From Phycisphaeraceae bacterium (GTDB lineage Bacteria > Planctomycetota > Phycisphaerae > Phycisphaerales > Phycisphaeraceae), in NCBI GenBank assembly GCA_028280965.1, contig JANQKT010000099.1:1-40813 (forward strand): a DNA stretch of 40,813 nucleotides. The letters are read 5' to 3'. Below, one piece after another: positions 15,024 through 23,838 of this stretch. The notes beneath the pieces were generated by a model that was not told the DNA's origin, searched no databases, and saw only the letters and a program-made list of their open reading frames with translations. A program made the translations under genes and the position numbers. The first letter of the stretch is position 1. Each line of letters opens with the position of its first letter.

Positions 15024-16403
15024 ATGTCCCCCGACGCCGCAGACAGCACCGACGCGATGGGCGAACTCGAGGCCCTGATCCAGGCGGGTAACGGCCAGGC
15101 GGTCGCGACGTTCCTCCGCCTGCTCCCGCCGGAGGACACTGCGTACACCGTATCGCACCTGCACGTCGAAACGCGCACAGCGATGTTCGAGCAGCTCTCG
15201 TCCGCGGATGCGGACTTGGGCGCCGACCTGCTCGAGCACTTTGTTGACGAGTACGCCGCCGACGTCATCGAGCAGCTCGAGCCCGAGCACGCCGCAGCGC
15301 TTGTGGACGAGATGGACTCGGACGAGCAGGCGGATGTGCTTTCCGAGCTCGAGCCCGAAGACGCCGAGGCGATCCTCGACGCGATGGACCCGGCCGAGGC
15401 GATCGACACGCGTCAGCGGATGGCGTACGACGAGGACGTCGCCGGCGGGCTGATGATCACCGAGTACCTGGTGTTCAATCAGGGCCAGACGGTCAACGAG
15501 GTTACCGCCGACCTGCACGCGAACGCAGAGGAGTACGCCGAGTACGAGGTGCGTTACGTCTATGTCGTTGATGATGCGGGCAGGCTCACCGGCGTCGTGC
15601 CGATGCGGTCGCTGGTCCTGGTTCCGGGGGTGAGCAGGGTCGAGACGCAGCAGGTCCGCGAGCCGGTCACGGTCGCGGTCGATACGCACCTCGACGACCT
15701 GCACGACCTCTTTGACCGCGTCGATATCTCGGCGGTGCCGGTCATCGATCACAAGGGCACGCTCGTCGGTGTTATCCAGCGCGCCGCGGTCGAAGAAGCC
15801 GTCGGCGAACGCGAGACCGATCAGTTCCTTAAATTCGGCGGCATCATCGGCGGCGAAGAGCTGCGGTCAATGTCCATCGGCTCGCGCGCCGTGCGACGGC
15901 TCACTTTCCTGCTGCCGATCATGGGGTTGCTGCTCGCGTCGGCCACCGTGATCGCGCTGTTTGAAGAAACAGTCAAGAAGCTGCCGATCCTTGCGGCGTT
16001 CCTGCCGGTCGTCGCCGGGATCTGCGGCAGCGGCGGCAACCAGGCCGTCGCCGTGAGCATCCGCGAGCTGTCGCTGGGCCTGATCGATTCGAGCGATTTT
16101 GTCCGTGTGCTGATGAAGGAGCTGATCGTCGCGCTGCTGATCGGCCTGGTCCTCGGTGCGGTCCTGTTCATCGTCGTCTACGCCTGGCAGCACAATATCC
16201 ACCTGGCCCTGGTGCTTGGCGCCGCGGTGCCGTTTGTTGTGACCGTCAGCAAAACCATCGGCGGGACCGTGCCGGTGCTCTTGCGCAAAGTCGGCGTCGA
16301 CCCCGCGATGGCGTCCGGACCGATCGTAACGACGGTGGTGGATTTGGTCGGCTTTTTCACGGTGCTGATGCTGGCGACGCTGATGATCGAGAAGCTGCAG
16401 TAG
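15024..16403 (+). CDS. mgtE: Magnesium transporter MgtE
   Basis: Mg2+ channel gated by cytosolic Mg2+. The 459 residues show the acidic N-domain of helical repeats (LEHFVDEYAADVIEQLEPEHAAALVDEMDSDEQ). A pair of CBS domains follows (about 135-260; MTRQRMAYDEDVAGGLM-like linker, then VVDDAGRLTGVVPMRSLV and AVPVIDHKGTLVGVIQ). The C-terminal membrane domain of five helices (about 285-459) has GICGSGGNQAVAVSIRELSLG, the pore signature. No Mg riboswitch is possible here, since only nine bases separate it from surE. Confidence 0.96.
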   Translation: MSPDAADSTDAMGELEALIQAGNGQAVATFLRLLPPEDTAYTVSHLHVETRTAMFEQLSSADADLGADLLEHFVDEYAADVIEQLEPEHAAALVDEMDSDEQADVLSELEPEDAEAILDAMDPAEAIDTRQRMAYDEDVAGGLMITEYLVFNQGQTVNEVTADLHANAEEYAEYEVRYVYVVDDAGRLTGVVPMRSLVLVPGVSRVETQQVREPVTVAVDTHLDDLHDLFDRVDISAVPVIDHKGTLVGVIQRAAVEEAVGERETDQFLKFGGIIGGEELRSMSIGSRAVRRLTFLLPIMGLLLASATVIALFEETVKKLPILAAFLPVVAGICGSGGNQAVAVSIRELSLGLIDSSDFVRVLMKELIVALLIGLVLGAVLFIVVYAWQHNIHLALVLGAAVPFVVTVSKTIGGTVPVLLRKVGVDPAMASGPIVTTVVDLVGFFTVLMLATLMIEKLQ

Positions 16404-16428
16404 CTAGGATGGAACACCAAAACATAAG

Positions 16429-17442
16429 ATGCCCAAAAAGAAAGCCACTACCCGTAAAGCAGCCGCGACCGTGTCCGCCGACACGCGTGCCCTTGTCCTG
16501 CACGGCCCCGAGCAGATGGTCATGCAGGAGCACCTGGATGCGCTCAAGGCCGCGATCGCCAACGAACACGGCGACTACGAGACCTTCCGCTTCGATGGCA
16601 AGACCGCGACGCTCGCTGATGTATTCGATGAGCTGCGGGGGTACTCTCTCATGTCGACGTACAAGCTGGTGGTGGTCGATGACGCCGAACCGTTTGTGAA
16701 GGCGCACCGGGCGGCGCTGGAGCGGTACGCCGAGTCGGTGGTGGACCATGCGACGCTGGTGCTGCGGACGCCGGCCTGGCACAAGGGCAACCTGGACAAG
16801 AAGATCGCGAAGGTCGGTGCGGTGATCAAGTGCGAGCCGCCTAAGCCCGCAGAAGCGGCGCGTTGGCTGGTCGCGCGGGCGGCATCGCATCATCATGCTG
16901 AAATCATGCAAAACGCGGCTTCGGCGCTCGTCGAACGCATCGGTCCGCACCTGATGCTGCTGGACGCTGAACTCGGTAAGCTGGCCGTGATGGCCGAGCC
17001 GAGCAAGCCGATCGATTTGGCCCTCGTCGAGCAGGCCGTCGGTCAATCCAGCGACGCAAAGGCGTGGGTGATGCAGGAGCCCTTGCTGGCGGGCATGGCC
17101 AGGCACTCGGCCAGACCGCCCCTGGAAATGGTGCGGGAGCTGATCGACCTGGCCGGGCACGACCCGGTGCCGGTGATGTGGGCGGCGATGGACCTGTGCC
17201 GTAAGCTGTCGGTCGCCTGGGCGATGAAGTCGGCGGGCGACAACGATGCGGCGATCGGCAAGGCGATGAGGCTGTGGGGCCCGCAGGTCCGCCCGTTCAT
17301 GGACATTGTTCGCAGGCTCGACGGGCCGACGGCGACGGTGCTTCTTCAGGCCGCATTGCACGCCGATACACGCACGAAACGCGGCCTGGGCGAGGCCCGG
17401 CGGAATCTTGAAGCGCTCTGCGTCACCCTGGCCGATAAGTAA
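16429..17442 (+). CDS. holA: DNA polymerase III delta subunit (HolA)
   Basis: Clamp-loader subunit that opens the beta sliding clamp. The 337-residue product has a Lys-rich N-terminus and then a delta-type AAA-like fold (LVLHGPEQMVMQEHLDALKAAI). It continues with the conserved VVVDDAEPFVK region, lid domain (EAARWLVARAASH) and collar domain (LMLLDAELGKLAVMA). There is no Walker A, as expected for delta. The gene lies 25 bases after mgtE in a run of + strand genes. Confidence 0.88.
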   Translation: MPKKKATTRKAAATVSADTRALVLHGPEQMVMQEHLDALKAAIANEHGDYETFRFDGKTATLADVFDELRGYSLMSTYKLVVVDDAEPFVKAHRAALERYAESVVDHATLVLRTPAWHKGNLDKKIAKVGAVIKCEPPKPAEAARWLVARAASHHHAEIMQNAASALVERIGPHLMLLDAELGKLAVMAEPSKPIDLALVEQAVGQSSDAKAWVMQEPLLAGMARHSARPPLEMVRELIDLAGHDPVPVMWAAMDLCRKLSVAWAMKSAGDNDAAIGKAMRLWGPQVRPFMDIVRRLDGPTATVLLQAALHADTRTKRGLGEARRNLEALCVTLADK

Positions 17443-17534
17443 ACCACGCGCAAGGGCTGCGCACCGCCCGGGTCGGGCGATGGTGTTCATGGATGAACGG
17501 TCGCAGAACCGCTGCGGCAGATGCTGGAGGCATC

Positions 17535-18665
17535 ATGGATCGCCCGATTCGTTTCGTTTTGAGTTGTGCCTGCTTGGCATCCGCTCTGGCCGCGGTCGGC
17601 TGTGGCGGTGGCTCGCGTCAGCCGGCGCTCTACGACCAGCCACAGCCGCCGACAACGTTTCAAACACCCGCCGAGCGGAACGCACAAGCACAGGCCGCGC
17701 AGGCCCCGCCGGACGCGGAGATGCAGCGGCTGCTGGCCCGGCTGGACTCGCTTGAGTTCGACAACAAACAACTCAAGCAGCAGCTCAGCGACCAATACAT
17801 GCAGGCCGTCCGTGAGCGGCAGGCCCAGCGCGCGGCCCAGGCGAACGGCGGGGTGGGTGGTACCGAGGCCGCCCGATCGGACAGTGGCAACCCCGCCGAA
17901 GCCCCGCTGAATGCCGCGGCGTCAAACGCGGGCCGCGGCATCGACGGCCTGGCCCGCGCGGAGCTGATGCAGGCGCTGATCAACAAAATCGTCGAAGGCA
18001 AAGACCCCGCGCGGACCAAGGCACTGATCATCGCCGCGATCGGCGTCGCCGACCAGCGCGAGAAGCTGGACCACGACCTGCTGGATCAGCTCGACCCAAG
18101 GTCGCGTGAGCAGGTCGCACGCTTCCACCAGATGGTCGCGGTCGCGTTTGACGAGTTGGTCGGAGACGAGAAGCGTACGCTGACCCGGCGGGAGATGATC
18201 GAGCAGATCGACAAGGTCTTCGGTGCCCAGCCGCTGCATATCCAGGCACTCGAGCTCTGCCGGCGTGTGGACAGCTACGGCGTCTACGAACCGTTCGTGT
18301 CCAACCGCTTCCTCTCGGGCCGCAAGAACCGGGTGCTGGTCTACGTCGAGCTCGAAAACTTTCACCACGAGCCGACCGAGGATGGGCGGTTCAAGGTCAC
18401 GCTCGAGCAGCAGGTCGAGCTCTACGACGCGGCCGGCGAGACCACCGTCTGGAGACAGGGCCCGGTCACGCTCGAGGATGTCTCACGCAACAAGCGGCGC
18501 GACTTCTTCATCGTGCACCCGATCGACCTGCCCGCCGACCTGACCGCGGGCGGGTATCGTCTGAAAGTCCGAGTCGCCGATAAACACACCGGTTCGATTT
18601 GCGAGCAGACGATGCACGACATCCAGATCGTCGCGGACCGCGCGATGGTGGGTGGTGAGCGGTGA
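17535..18665 (+). CDS. Predicted lipoprotein with coiled-coil segment, function unknown
   Basis: ATG 17535 is preceded by a good Shine-Dalgarno (GGAGG, 17526-17530). The 376-residue product begins with a signal peptide ending in ALAAVGC, so C23 is the likely lipidated residue. A Pro/Gln/Ala-rich linker follows, then a short coiled coil (MQRLLARLDSLEFDNKQLKQQL). The second half is a globular region (about 140-370), beta-rich and charged. No family was recognised. It is the last gene of the surE-mgtE-holA run and nearly abuts the convergent DeoR gene. Confidence 0.85.
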   Translation: MDRPIRFVLSCACLASALAAVGCGGGSRQPALYDQPQPPTTFQTPAERNAQAQAAQAPPDAEMQRLLARLDSLEFDNKQLKQQLSDQYMQAVRERQAQRAAQANGGVGGTEAARSDSGNPAEAPLNAAASNAGRGIDGLARAELMQALINKIVEGKDPARTKALIIAAIGVADQREKLDHDLLDQLDPRSREQVARFHQMVAVAFDELVGDEKRTLTRREMIEQIDKVFGAQPLHIQALELCRRVDSYGVYEPFVSNRFLSGRKNRVLVYVELENFHHEPTEDGRFKVTLEQQVELYDAAGETTVWRQGPVTLEDVSRNKRRDFFIVHPIDLPADLTAGGYRLKVRVADKHTGSICEQTMHDIQIVADRAMVGGER

Positions 18666-18679
18666 CCAGGGCGGCAGGC

Positions 18680-19486
18680 CTAGCGCGGCAGTGATTCATC
18701 CGCTACCACCAGCCTCGGACCGATCCTGTCCAGCCAGGCCGGGCTGATCCCCGCGTCGGTCACGATCTGGTCGACCTCCGCAACCCCGCATGTGCGGACC
18801 AAGCTCTTTCGGCCGAACTTACCCGAGTCCATGAGCATCACGCTGCGGGTGGATTGCCGCATCATCGCCTGCTCGACGCGCGCGAGGTCGAGGTTGATGT
18901 TGAATGCCGACGCGCTCGGCTTCAGTGCATCAACAGAATCGTCCACCTCGATGCCGGCCAGACTAAAAAGCAACAGGTCGCCGTGCAGGTTGGCGAGTGT
19001 AGCCAGCGTCAGTGAGCCGAACGTGACTTCGGTGCGCGGGTAGACGGTCCCGCCGACGAGGATCACCTCGGCCTGGTCGTCTTCATGAAAAAGCTGGGCG
19101 ATCGACAGCGAGGTCGTGACGATCTGGATCGGCCTGGCGGTGATCTGCTTGGCGGCGATGACGACGGTCGAGCCGCCGTCCATCAGCACGGTCATGTTCG
19201 GCTTGACCAGCGAGGCGGCGTACTTCCCGATCGTCTCCTTCTGCGCAACGTGCTCGGTCATACGCGTCGCGAGCGCGATGCTGGCGGGCTTGAGATCAGT
19301 AGATGCGCCGGTGTAGATCGCCCCGCCGTGTGTGCGCTGGACGGTGCCAGACTGTTCGAGCGCTTCGAGGTCCCGCCGGACGGTAGACGCCGAAACACCG
19401 AGCTGCGCCGCAAGCTCATCGAGCTGGGCGCTGCCGTGCTGCTGAAGGATCGTCAGCAGGCGTTGCTGGCGTTCGACAATGAGCAT
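18680..19486 (-). CDS. DeoR-family transcriptional regulator, distal gene of the BMC operon
   Basis: Sugar-phosphate-responsive repressor family. It has an N-terminal winged helix (RQQRLLTILQQHGSAQLDELAAQLGVSASTVRRDLEALEQSG, about residues 5-50) and then the characteristic RTHGGAIYTG. The C-terminal isomerase-like sensor domain includes VLMDGGSTVVIAAK and MLMDSGKFGRKSLVRTC. ATG 19486 is chosen; a TTG one codon earlier is possible. It has 268 residues. It sits nine bases after the dehydrogenase gene on the same strand, so it is co-transcribed with the microcompartment genes and is a candidate autoregulator. Confidence 0.92.
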   Translation of the reverse strand: MLIVERQQRLLTILQQHGSAQLDELAAQLGVSASTVRRDLEALEQSGTVQRTHGGAIYTGASTDLKPASIALATRMTEHVAQKETIGKYAASLVKPNMTVLMDGGSTVVIAAKQITARPIQIVTTSLSIAQLFHEDDQAEVILVGGTVYPRTEVTFGSLTLATLANLHGDLLLFSLAGIEVDDSVDALKPSASAFNINLDLARVEQAMMRQSTRSVMLMDSGKFGRKSLVRTCGVAEVDQIVTDAGISPAWLDRIGPRLVVADESLPR

Positions 19487-19498
19487 CAACTGTGCCCT

Positions 19499-20422
19499 CT
19501 AGCCCAGCTGTTTCCAAGTCGCGTCCAGGGCCTGCGCGGACTTGCGGATGCCCGCGACTTCTTTGGGCCACAGCTCAGGCGTGTAGGTATCGAGCACGCC
19601 GCTGCGCCCGACGACGGTGGGGATGCTCAGCGCGACGCTGCGTACGCCGTACTGGCCGCTCATCTGCGAGCTGACCGGCAGGACGCGCCGCTGATCGAGC
19701 GCGATCGAGTGGATCACCTCGGCGATGGTCAGGCCGACGGCGTACCCCGCGCCGCCCTTGCGCTTGATGACCTCCGCGCCGCTGCCGCGGGTGCGTTCGA
19801 AGATCTGGCGCTGCTCGTTGGCCGAGAGGACCGAGGTCAGGGCGACGCCGCCGACCTGGGCGCTGGACCAGATGGGTGTCATCGAGTCGCCGTGCTCGCC
19901 GAGGATGAGCGCCCGGACCTGCGAGGCGGGCAGGCCCTTGGCATCCGCGATCATCGAGCAGAAACGCGAGGTATCGAGCACCGTGCCCAGGCCGATCACG
20001 CGCTTCGGGCACCAGTCCAGGTGTTCGCGGGCCAGGCGGGTCAGCACATCCACTGGGTTAGAGACGACGAAGATGATCGCGTCCTTCTTGAGGTTCGCGG
20101 CCTTGAGGTCCTCGAGGATGCCCTTGAAGATCGAGACATTGCGGTTGATCAGGTCCAGGCGCGACTCGTCCGGCTTGCGACGCGAGCCGGCGGTGATGCA
20201 GACGACGTCCGCGTCCGCGGCCTCGGCGGTCGTGCCCGAAGTAATTACCTGGTCGGCGCAGAATGATGCGCCATGCAAAAGGTCAAGCGCCTCGCCCGCG
20301 GCCATGTCGGCGTTGACATCGATGAGGTGGATCTCACGCACGATCTTGCCCAGCTGCAGCGCGAACGCCGCGTTCGAGCCGACGCGCCCGCCGCCGCCGA
20401 TGATGGCTGTCTTGAATCCCAT
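19499..20422 (-). CDS. Lactate/malate-type NAD-dependent dehydrogenase of the BMC operon
   Basis: A 307-residue 2-hydroxyacid dehydrogenase. It has a Rossmann motif (IIGGGGRVGS, residues 7-16), D35 at the end of strand beta2 (NAD preference), the catalytic-loop arginine R88, the Asp of SNPVDVLTRL, substrate R in LDTSRF and the catalytic His in GEHGDS. The residue equivalent to LDH Gln102 is arginine (R82 in SRRKPDESR), which is malate-dehydrogenase-like. No encapsulation helix is visible at either end. The known role of this gene in PV-type loci is proposed to be NAD(H) recycling, possibly by lactaldehyde reduction. That substrate is inference. Confidence 0.88.
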   Translation of the reverse strand: MGFKTAIIGGGGRVGSNAAFALQLGKIVREIHLIDVNADMAAGEALDLLHGASFCADQVITSGTTAEAADADVVCITAGSRRKPDESRLDLINRNVSIFKGILEDLKAANLKKDAIIFVVSNPVDVLTRLAREHLDWCPKRVIGLGTVLDTSRFCSMIADAKGLPASQVRALILGEHGDSMTPIWSSAQVGGVALTSVLSANEQRQIFERTRGSGAEVIKRKGGAGYAVGLTIAEVIHSIALDQRRVLPVSSQMSGQYGVRSVALSIPTVVGRSGVLDTYTPELWPKEVAGIRKSAQALDATWKQLG

Positions 20423-20479
20423 GGCGTAGCCTCTCTATCCCTCGGCCTCGCAACCGAGTCAATGGTTCTATCGAGTGGC

Positions 20480-21391
20480 TCAGGCCTTCAGCCCGGCCAT
20501 GATCTGATCGGTAATCGTCTGTACGAGCAGCTCAAACGACGCATCGCCCCCGCCCCCGGAAGGACCCGAGCCGCCGCTCGGCTTCTCATCGCAGCCGCAT
20601 ACCGGTCCGCCGTCGCAAGCGCACTGGGCGCTAGCGGGCTGGACGCCGAAGCTCGTGAGGAACGGCTGGTCTTCGGTGCCGACGCAGCCGTCCAGGGCAC
20701 ATTCCTTACGCTCGTCCGGAAAACCGAAACGCTCTTTGATTTCCAGCAACTCCGACATCTGGCCCTTGTCGAGTACGTTGACATTCCCCAGCCCGCGGGC
20801 GAGCAGCAGCTGCTTGCAGTAGTTGTCCAGGATCTCCAGCCGGTAGTAGGCGATCTCCATCGTGTCCGCGAAATTGATCGAGCCGTGGTTGCCCATCAGC
20901 ACGGTGTTGCTCTGCTCGGTGAGCTTGTCGATAAAGCTCGCGGGCAGGGCGGGCGTGCCGGGCGCGGCGTAGGCGGCGTGCACGATCTTGCCGAGGAAGA
21001 CCTCCGCCTCGGGGTGGATCGAATGCGGCACCTCCATCCCCGCCAGGCAGAACGCGACGGCGTGCGGCGGGTGGCTGTGGATCACGGCGTTCACGTCCGG
21101 CCGCTTCTTGTAGATCGCCAGGTGGATCAGCACCTCGCTTGATCGCTTCCGGCCCTTCGCGTTACGCTCGACCTGATTGCCGTCGATATCGACCACGCAG
21201 ATGTCCGCGGGGTCAAGGAAGCCCTTGGAGATGCCCGTCGGCGTGCAGAGGAAACGCTCCTGACCCGGCCGGCATCCGGGGACGCGCACCGAGTGGTTGC
21301 CCTCGTTCCCGGCGCAGAAGCCGCGCTGCCAGATGCGCTTGCCGTACTCGCACATTTCTTTCTTGAGTTGCCAGAGCGATGCTTGTGGCAT
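20480..21391 (-). CDS. Class II aldolase with Cys-rich linker and C-terminal encapsulation peptide
   Basis: Zinc aldolase of the fuculose/rhamnulose-1-phosphate family, which splits a deoxyketose 1-phosphate to DHAP and lactaldehyde. Catalytic E86 and zinc ligands H105, H107 (HSHPPH) and H169 (GNHGSI) are all present. The catalytic domain ends near residue 225. Six cysteines follow (C231, C236, C257, C259, C265, C267), then a Gly/Ser/Pro linker (271-282) and a predicted amphipathic helix (284-303, ASFELLVQTITDQIM), the form of a BMC targeting peptide. It is the downstream neighbour of the BMC-P genes. Confidence 0.93.
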   Translation of the reverse strand: MPQASLWQLKKEMCEYGKRIWQRGFCAGNEGNHSVRVPGCRPGQERFLCTPTGISKGFLDPADICVVDIDGNQVERNAKGRKRSSEVLIHLAIYKKRPDVNAVIHSHPPHAVAFCLAGMEVPHSIHPEAEVFLGKIVHAAYAAPGTPALPASFIDKLTEQSNTVLMGNHGSINFADTMEIAYYRLEILDNYCKQLLLARGLGNVNVLDKGQMSELLEIKERFGFPDERKECALDGCVGTEDQPFLTSFGVQPASAQCACDGGPVCGCDEKPSGGSGPSGGGGDASFELLVQTITDQIMAGLKA

Positions 21392-21395
21392 GGTT

Positions 21396-21698
21396 TCAAT
21401 CCTTTAGAGACAACGTATCGAGGATGGCGGCGCAATACGCATCGACCGGCACGCGGTCGGGCCGAAACGGCTGGGTTGCCTCGCCGCCTTCACTGAGCGC
21501 GATAAGCTGGCCCTCGTGGGCGCCGAGTTCGTCATAGACCACCAGCGACTGCGGCATCGGCGTCGCACGCGGGGCGTGTTCGGAGTGGCCCTGCAAAGCG
21601 TCGCCGTCGAGCGTCTCGACGATCGCCAGCCGGCCGTCTTTCAACTCGGGCAGGCGCGGGACCAAAGTCACATGGCCGGTCACACGGGCGATGCGCAT
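21396..21698 (-). CDS. BMC-P pentameric shell protein (EutN/CcmL family), copy 1
   Basis: Pentamer that caps shell vertices. The 100-residue product starts at the ATG whose complement is 21696-21698, preceded by a near-perfect ribosome-binding site (21706-21713). Family features are MRIARVTGHVTLVPR, LAIVETLD, VVYDELGAHEGQLIALSEGG and a C-terminal PVDAYCAAILD. A longer open frame to 21908 runs through the neighbouring gene in another frame and is not real. Its start follows the previous BMC-P stop by one base. Confidence 0.93.
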   Translation of the reverse strand: MRIARVTGHVTLVPRLPELKDGRLAIVETLDGDALQGHSEHAPRATPMPQSLVVYDELGAHEGQLIALSEGGEATQPFRPDRVPVDAYCAAILDTLSLKD

Positions 21699-21699
21699 A

Positions 21700-22005
21700 T
21701 CAGACACCTCCTTGCGCGGTGGCCGGTTGTTGCTGGCCAAACGGTTGGCCCGCGTCAATGATGCCCAGCGTCCACCATCGCGCGGGGCTGCGGGGCTTGC
21801 CGAGCAGATCACGCAGGCCACGCCCGTCGCTGGAGAGGATGACGCGGTCGCCGATCGATGCGCCGTGGCGGTCGAGTGCGAGGAATACATCGCCGTCGTC
21901 ACTGCCATCCACCTTCAGCGGCTGGCAGATCAACAGCCGCTGGCCCGCGAGCGTCATATGCTTGCGGGTCGATGTGGCTCGGCCTAGGACGGCGGCTTGC
22001 AGCAT
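21700..22005 (-). CDS. BMC-P pentameric shell protein (EutN/CcmL family), copy 2
   Basis: A 101-residue vertex protein, more divergent than the other two: MLQAAVLGRATSTRKHMTLAGQRLLICQPL, then FLALDRHGASIGDRVILSSDG and LGIIDAG. It has a Gln/Ala-rich end. It starts five bases after the aldehyde dehydrogenase stop and ends one base before copy 1. Having three BMC-P paralogs is a known trait of PV-type loci. Confidence 0.9.
   Translation of the reverse strand: MLQAAVLGRATSTRKHMTLAGQRLLICQPLKVDGSDDGDVFLALDRHGASIGDRVILSSDGRGLRDLLGKPRSPARWWTLGIIDAGQPFGQQQPATAQGGV
21706..21713 (-). promoter_or_regulatory. Strong ribosome-binding site AAGGAGGT for BMC-P copy 1
   Basis: The complement of ACCTCCTT lies seven bases upstream of the ATG at 21698, inside the end of the preceding BMC-P gene. 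It decides the start of this gene and is one of the strongest Shine-Dalgarno matches in the window. Confidence 0.85.
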
Positions 22006-22010
22006 GCGGG

Positions 22011-23465
22011 TCAGACAATCCTCAGCGCTTGGGCGATGGTATTGCGGCGGAACCGTGTAAAGGTCAACGGCGTTGTAATCCCTTCACCCGTCGGCGTGGC
22101 GATCGAGTAGCTCGCGTAGCCCTCGCCGCCCATGCCCAGGCCCGCGGTGCACGGGCCGTTGGCGACAAAAATGGTTGTTTTCATCTCCTGGCCCATCCGG
22201 GTGATGTTCGTCAGGTTGTTCGAATGAATGATCGCGGTGTGCCCGAAGCCGTGCTCGTGCTTGAGCGCGAGGTTGAGCGCGGTGTCGAAGTTCGGCACAC
22301 GGACGAACGGAACGAAAGGCATCATCTGCTCGGTCGGGACAAACGGGTTGCTTTCCTGTGTTTCACCGAAGAGGAGGTCGGTGTTGCCCGCGTTCACGCC
22401 CGCAGCGGAGGCCAGGACGGACGCGTCCTTGCCGACAAAGTCCTTGTTCGGCACATGGTGATCCTTGTGCCAGCTGAACGCCGCGTCGGTCAGCTTGGCG
22501 ACCTGGCCGGCATCGAGCCCGGCCGCACCGACGCGGGCCATCGCATCCATCATCTTGTCAAAAACCGACGCGACAACGAAGACTTCCTTCTCGCCGATAC
22601 ACAAGAGGTTGTTGTCGAAAGCGGCGCCGTCGATGATCGAACGCGCAGCGACGTCGAGGTCCGCGGTCTCATCGACCACGACCGGCGGGTTGCCCGGCCC
22701 GGCGACGATGGCGCGCTTGGGCTGCTTGAGCGCGGCACGGGCCACGGCCGGACCGCCGGTGACGACGAGCATCGGGATCCCACGGTGCCGGAAGATGGCG
22801 TTTGCGGATTCGAGTGTCGGCGGGTCGATCACACAGCACAGCGGGCCGATGCCGAAGGCCTCCTGGACCGCCTTGTTGTAAACAGACGCGGCGAGCGCCG
22901 CGGACTTCGCGCCCGACGGGTGCGGGTTGACGACCATGCTGTTGCCCGAGGCGATCATGTTGATCGCATTGGCGGTCATGGTCGGGATCGAGTGCGTGAC
23001 GGGCGTGATGCAGCCGATGACGCCGAACGGCGCGGCCTCGTCAAGCGCGATGCCTTCGTCGCCGGAGTGGGCGGTGGTCGCGTGGGCCTGGAGGTATTCA
23101 ACGCCGGGCACACGTTCAAGCAATTCAAGCTTGGCGATCTTGTGATCCAGCCGGCCGACCTGTGTCTCGTCCAGCTCGAACCGGCCCCAGGCATCGGCGT
23201 TCTCCGCGGCGATCTTCTTGATCAGTTTGCAGATGCCGTCTCGCGCCTCCATACCCGCCCGGGCGAGCTTCTCCTGCGCCGCGGTCGCGGCGAGCACGGC
23301 CTGATCCACATCTGCGAACAGGCCGTCACCGTTGCTGCTCCGGACGGCCGGCGTGGGTGCAGGAGCGGGGGCCACAACATTTTCGGGGGCACTTCCCGGG
23401 GCGTTGAGTTTGTTCAGCACCTCCGTGACGATGTCCTGAATAATCTGGGTGTCGGTCGCGCTCAT
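22011..23465 (-). CDS. CoA-acylating aldehyde dehydrogenase with N-terminal encapsulation peptide
   Basis: PduP/EutE-like enzyme that would convert lactaldehyde to lactyl-CoA with NAD+. It is 484 residues. Residues 3-20 (ATDTQIIQDIVTEVLNKL) form a typical BMC-targeting amphipathic helix, followed by an Ala/Pro linker (21-43). The dehydrogenase body follows, with catalytic C289 in DNNLLCIGEK and the cofactor loop VTGGPAVARAA. It lies between BMC-P genes. The substrate is inferred from the neighbouring aldolase, and propionaldehyde or acetaldehyde use is not excluded. Confidence 0.94.
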   Translation of the reverse strand: MSATDTQIIQDIVTEVLNKLNAPGSAPENVVAPAPAPTPAVRSSNGDGLFADVDQAVLAATAAQEKLARAGMEARDGICKLIKKIAAENADAWGRFELDETQVGRLDHKIAKLELLERVPGVEYLQAHATTAHSGDEGIALDEAAPFGVIGCITPVTHSIPTMTANAINMIASGNSMVVNPHPSGAKSAALAASVYNKAVQEAFGIGPLCCVIDPPTLESANAIFRHRGIPMLVVTGGPAVARAALKQPKRAIVAGPGNPPVVVDETADLDVAARSIIDGAAFDNNLLCIGEKEVFVVASVFDKMMDAMARVGAAGLDAGQVAKLTDAAFSWHKDHHVPNKDFVGKDASVLASAAGVNAGNTDLLFGETQESNPFVPTEQMMPFVPFVRVPNFDTALNLALKHEHGFGHTAIIHSNNLTNITRMGQEMKTTIFVANGPCTAGLGMGGEGYASYSIATPTGEGITTPLTFTRFRRNTIAQALRIV

Positions 23466-23484
23466 ATCGCTCTCTTGTCTTCAA

Positions 23485-23799
23485 TCAGGCCAGTGCGTTC
23501 CCGTCGGCGATCGCCTCGTCGATGATGCCAACAACGACCGCGTCGATCGGCGCATCCCCACAGCCCTGGGCCATGCGGGCACTGGAGCCCTGCGTGATCA
23601 ACACCAGTTGCCCTTCACCCGCGCCGACACGGTCCAGCGCGACGATCGCCCGGCCGGTCGGCTCGAAACCCGAAGCCTTGCCGCCCCCCGAATCGGCGTA
23701 GCCGATCTTCAGCGGCTCGATCATGAGCAGCTTGTGGCCGACGATCGCTTGGTCCTTGGCGCTGGACACGACGTGCCCCTGTACTCGGCCGATGAACAT
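23485..23799 (-). CDS. BMC-P pentameric shell protein (EutN/CcmL family), copy 3
   Basis: A 104-residue vertex protein, the most canonical of the three: MFIGRVQGHVVSSAKD, KLLMIEPL, RAIVALDRVGAGEGQLVLITQGSSARMA and APIDAVVVGIID. A GGAG ribosome-binding site lies upstream. It sits between the BMC-H copy A gene and the aldehyde dehydrogenase gene. Confidence 0.95.
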   Translation of the reverse strand: MFIGRVQGHVVSSAKDQAIVGHKLLMIEPLKIGYADSGGGKASGFEPTGRAIVALDRVGAGEGQLVLITQGSSARMAQGCGDAPIDAVVVGIIDEAIADGNALA

Positions 23800-23838
23800 G
23801 GCGGTCTCCTGTTCGCGTGGGCTTCAACAGCTAGGTGG

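Noticed and set aside
19085-20266. 393-codon + strand frame opposite DeoR and the dehydrogenase
   Set aside because: Antisense shadow with Arg/Asp/Gly-rich product and no motif.
21858-23525. 555-codon + strand frame opposite the aldehyde dehydrogenase and BMC-P genes
   Set aside because: Antisense to genes with intact catalytic motifs, and no protein family features.
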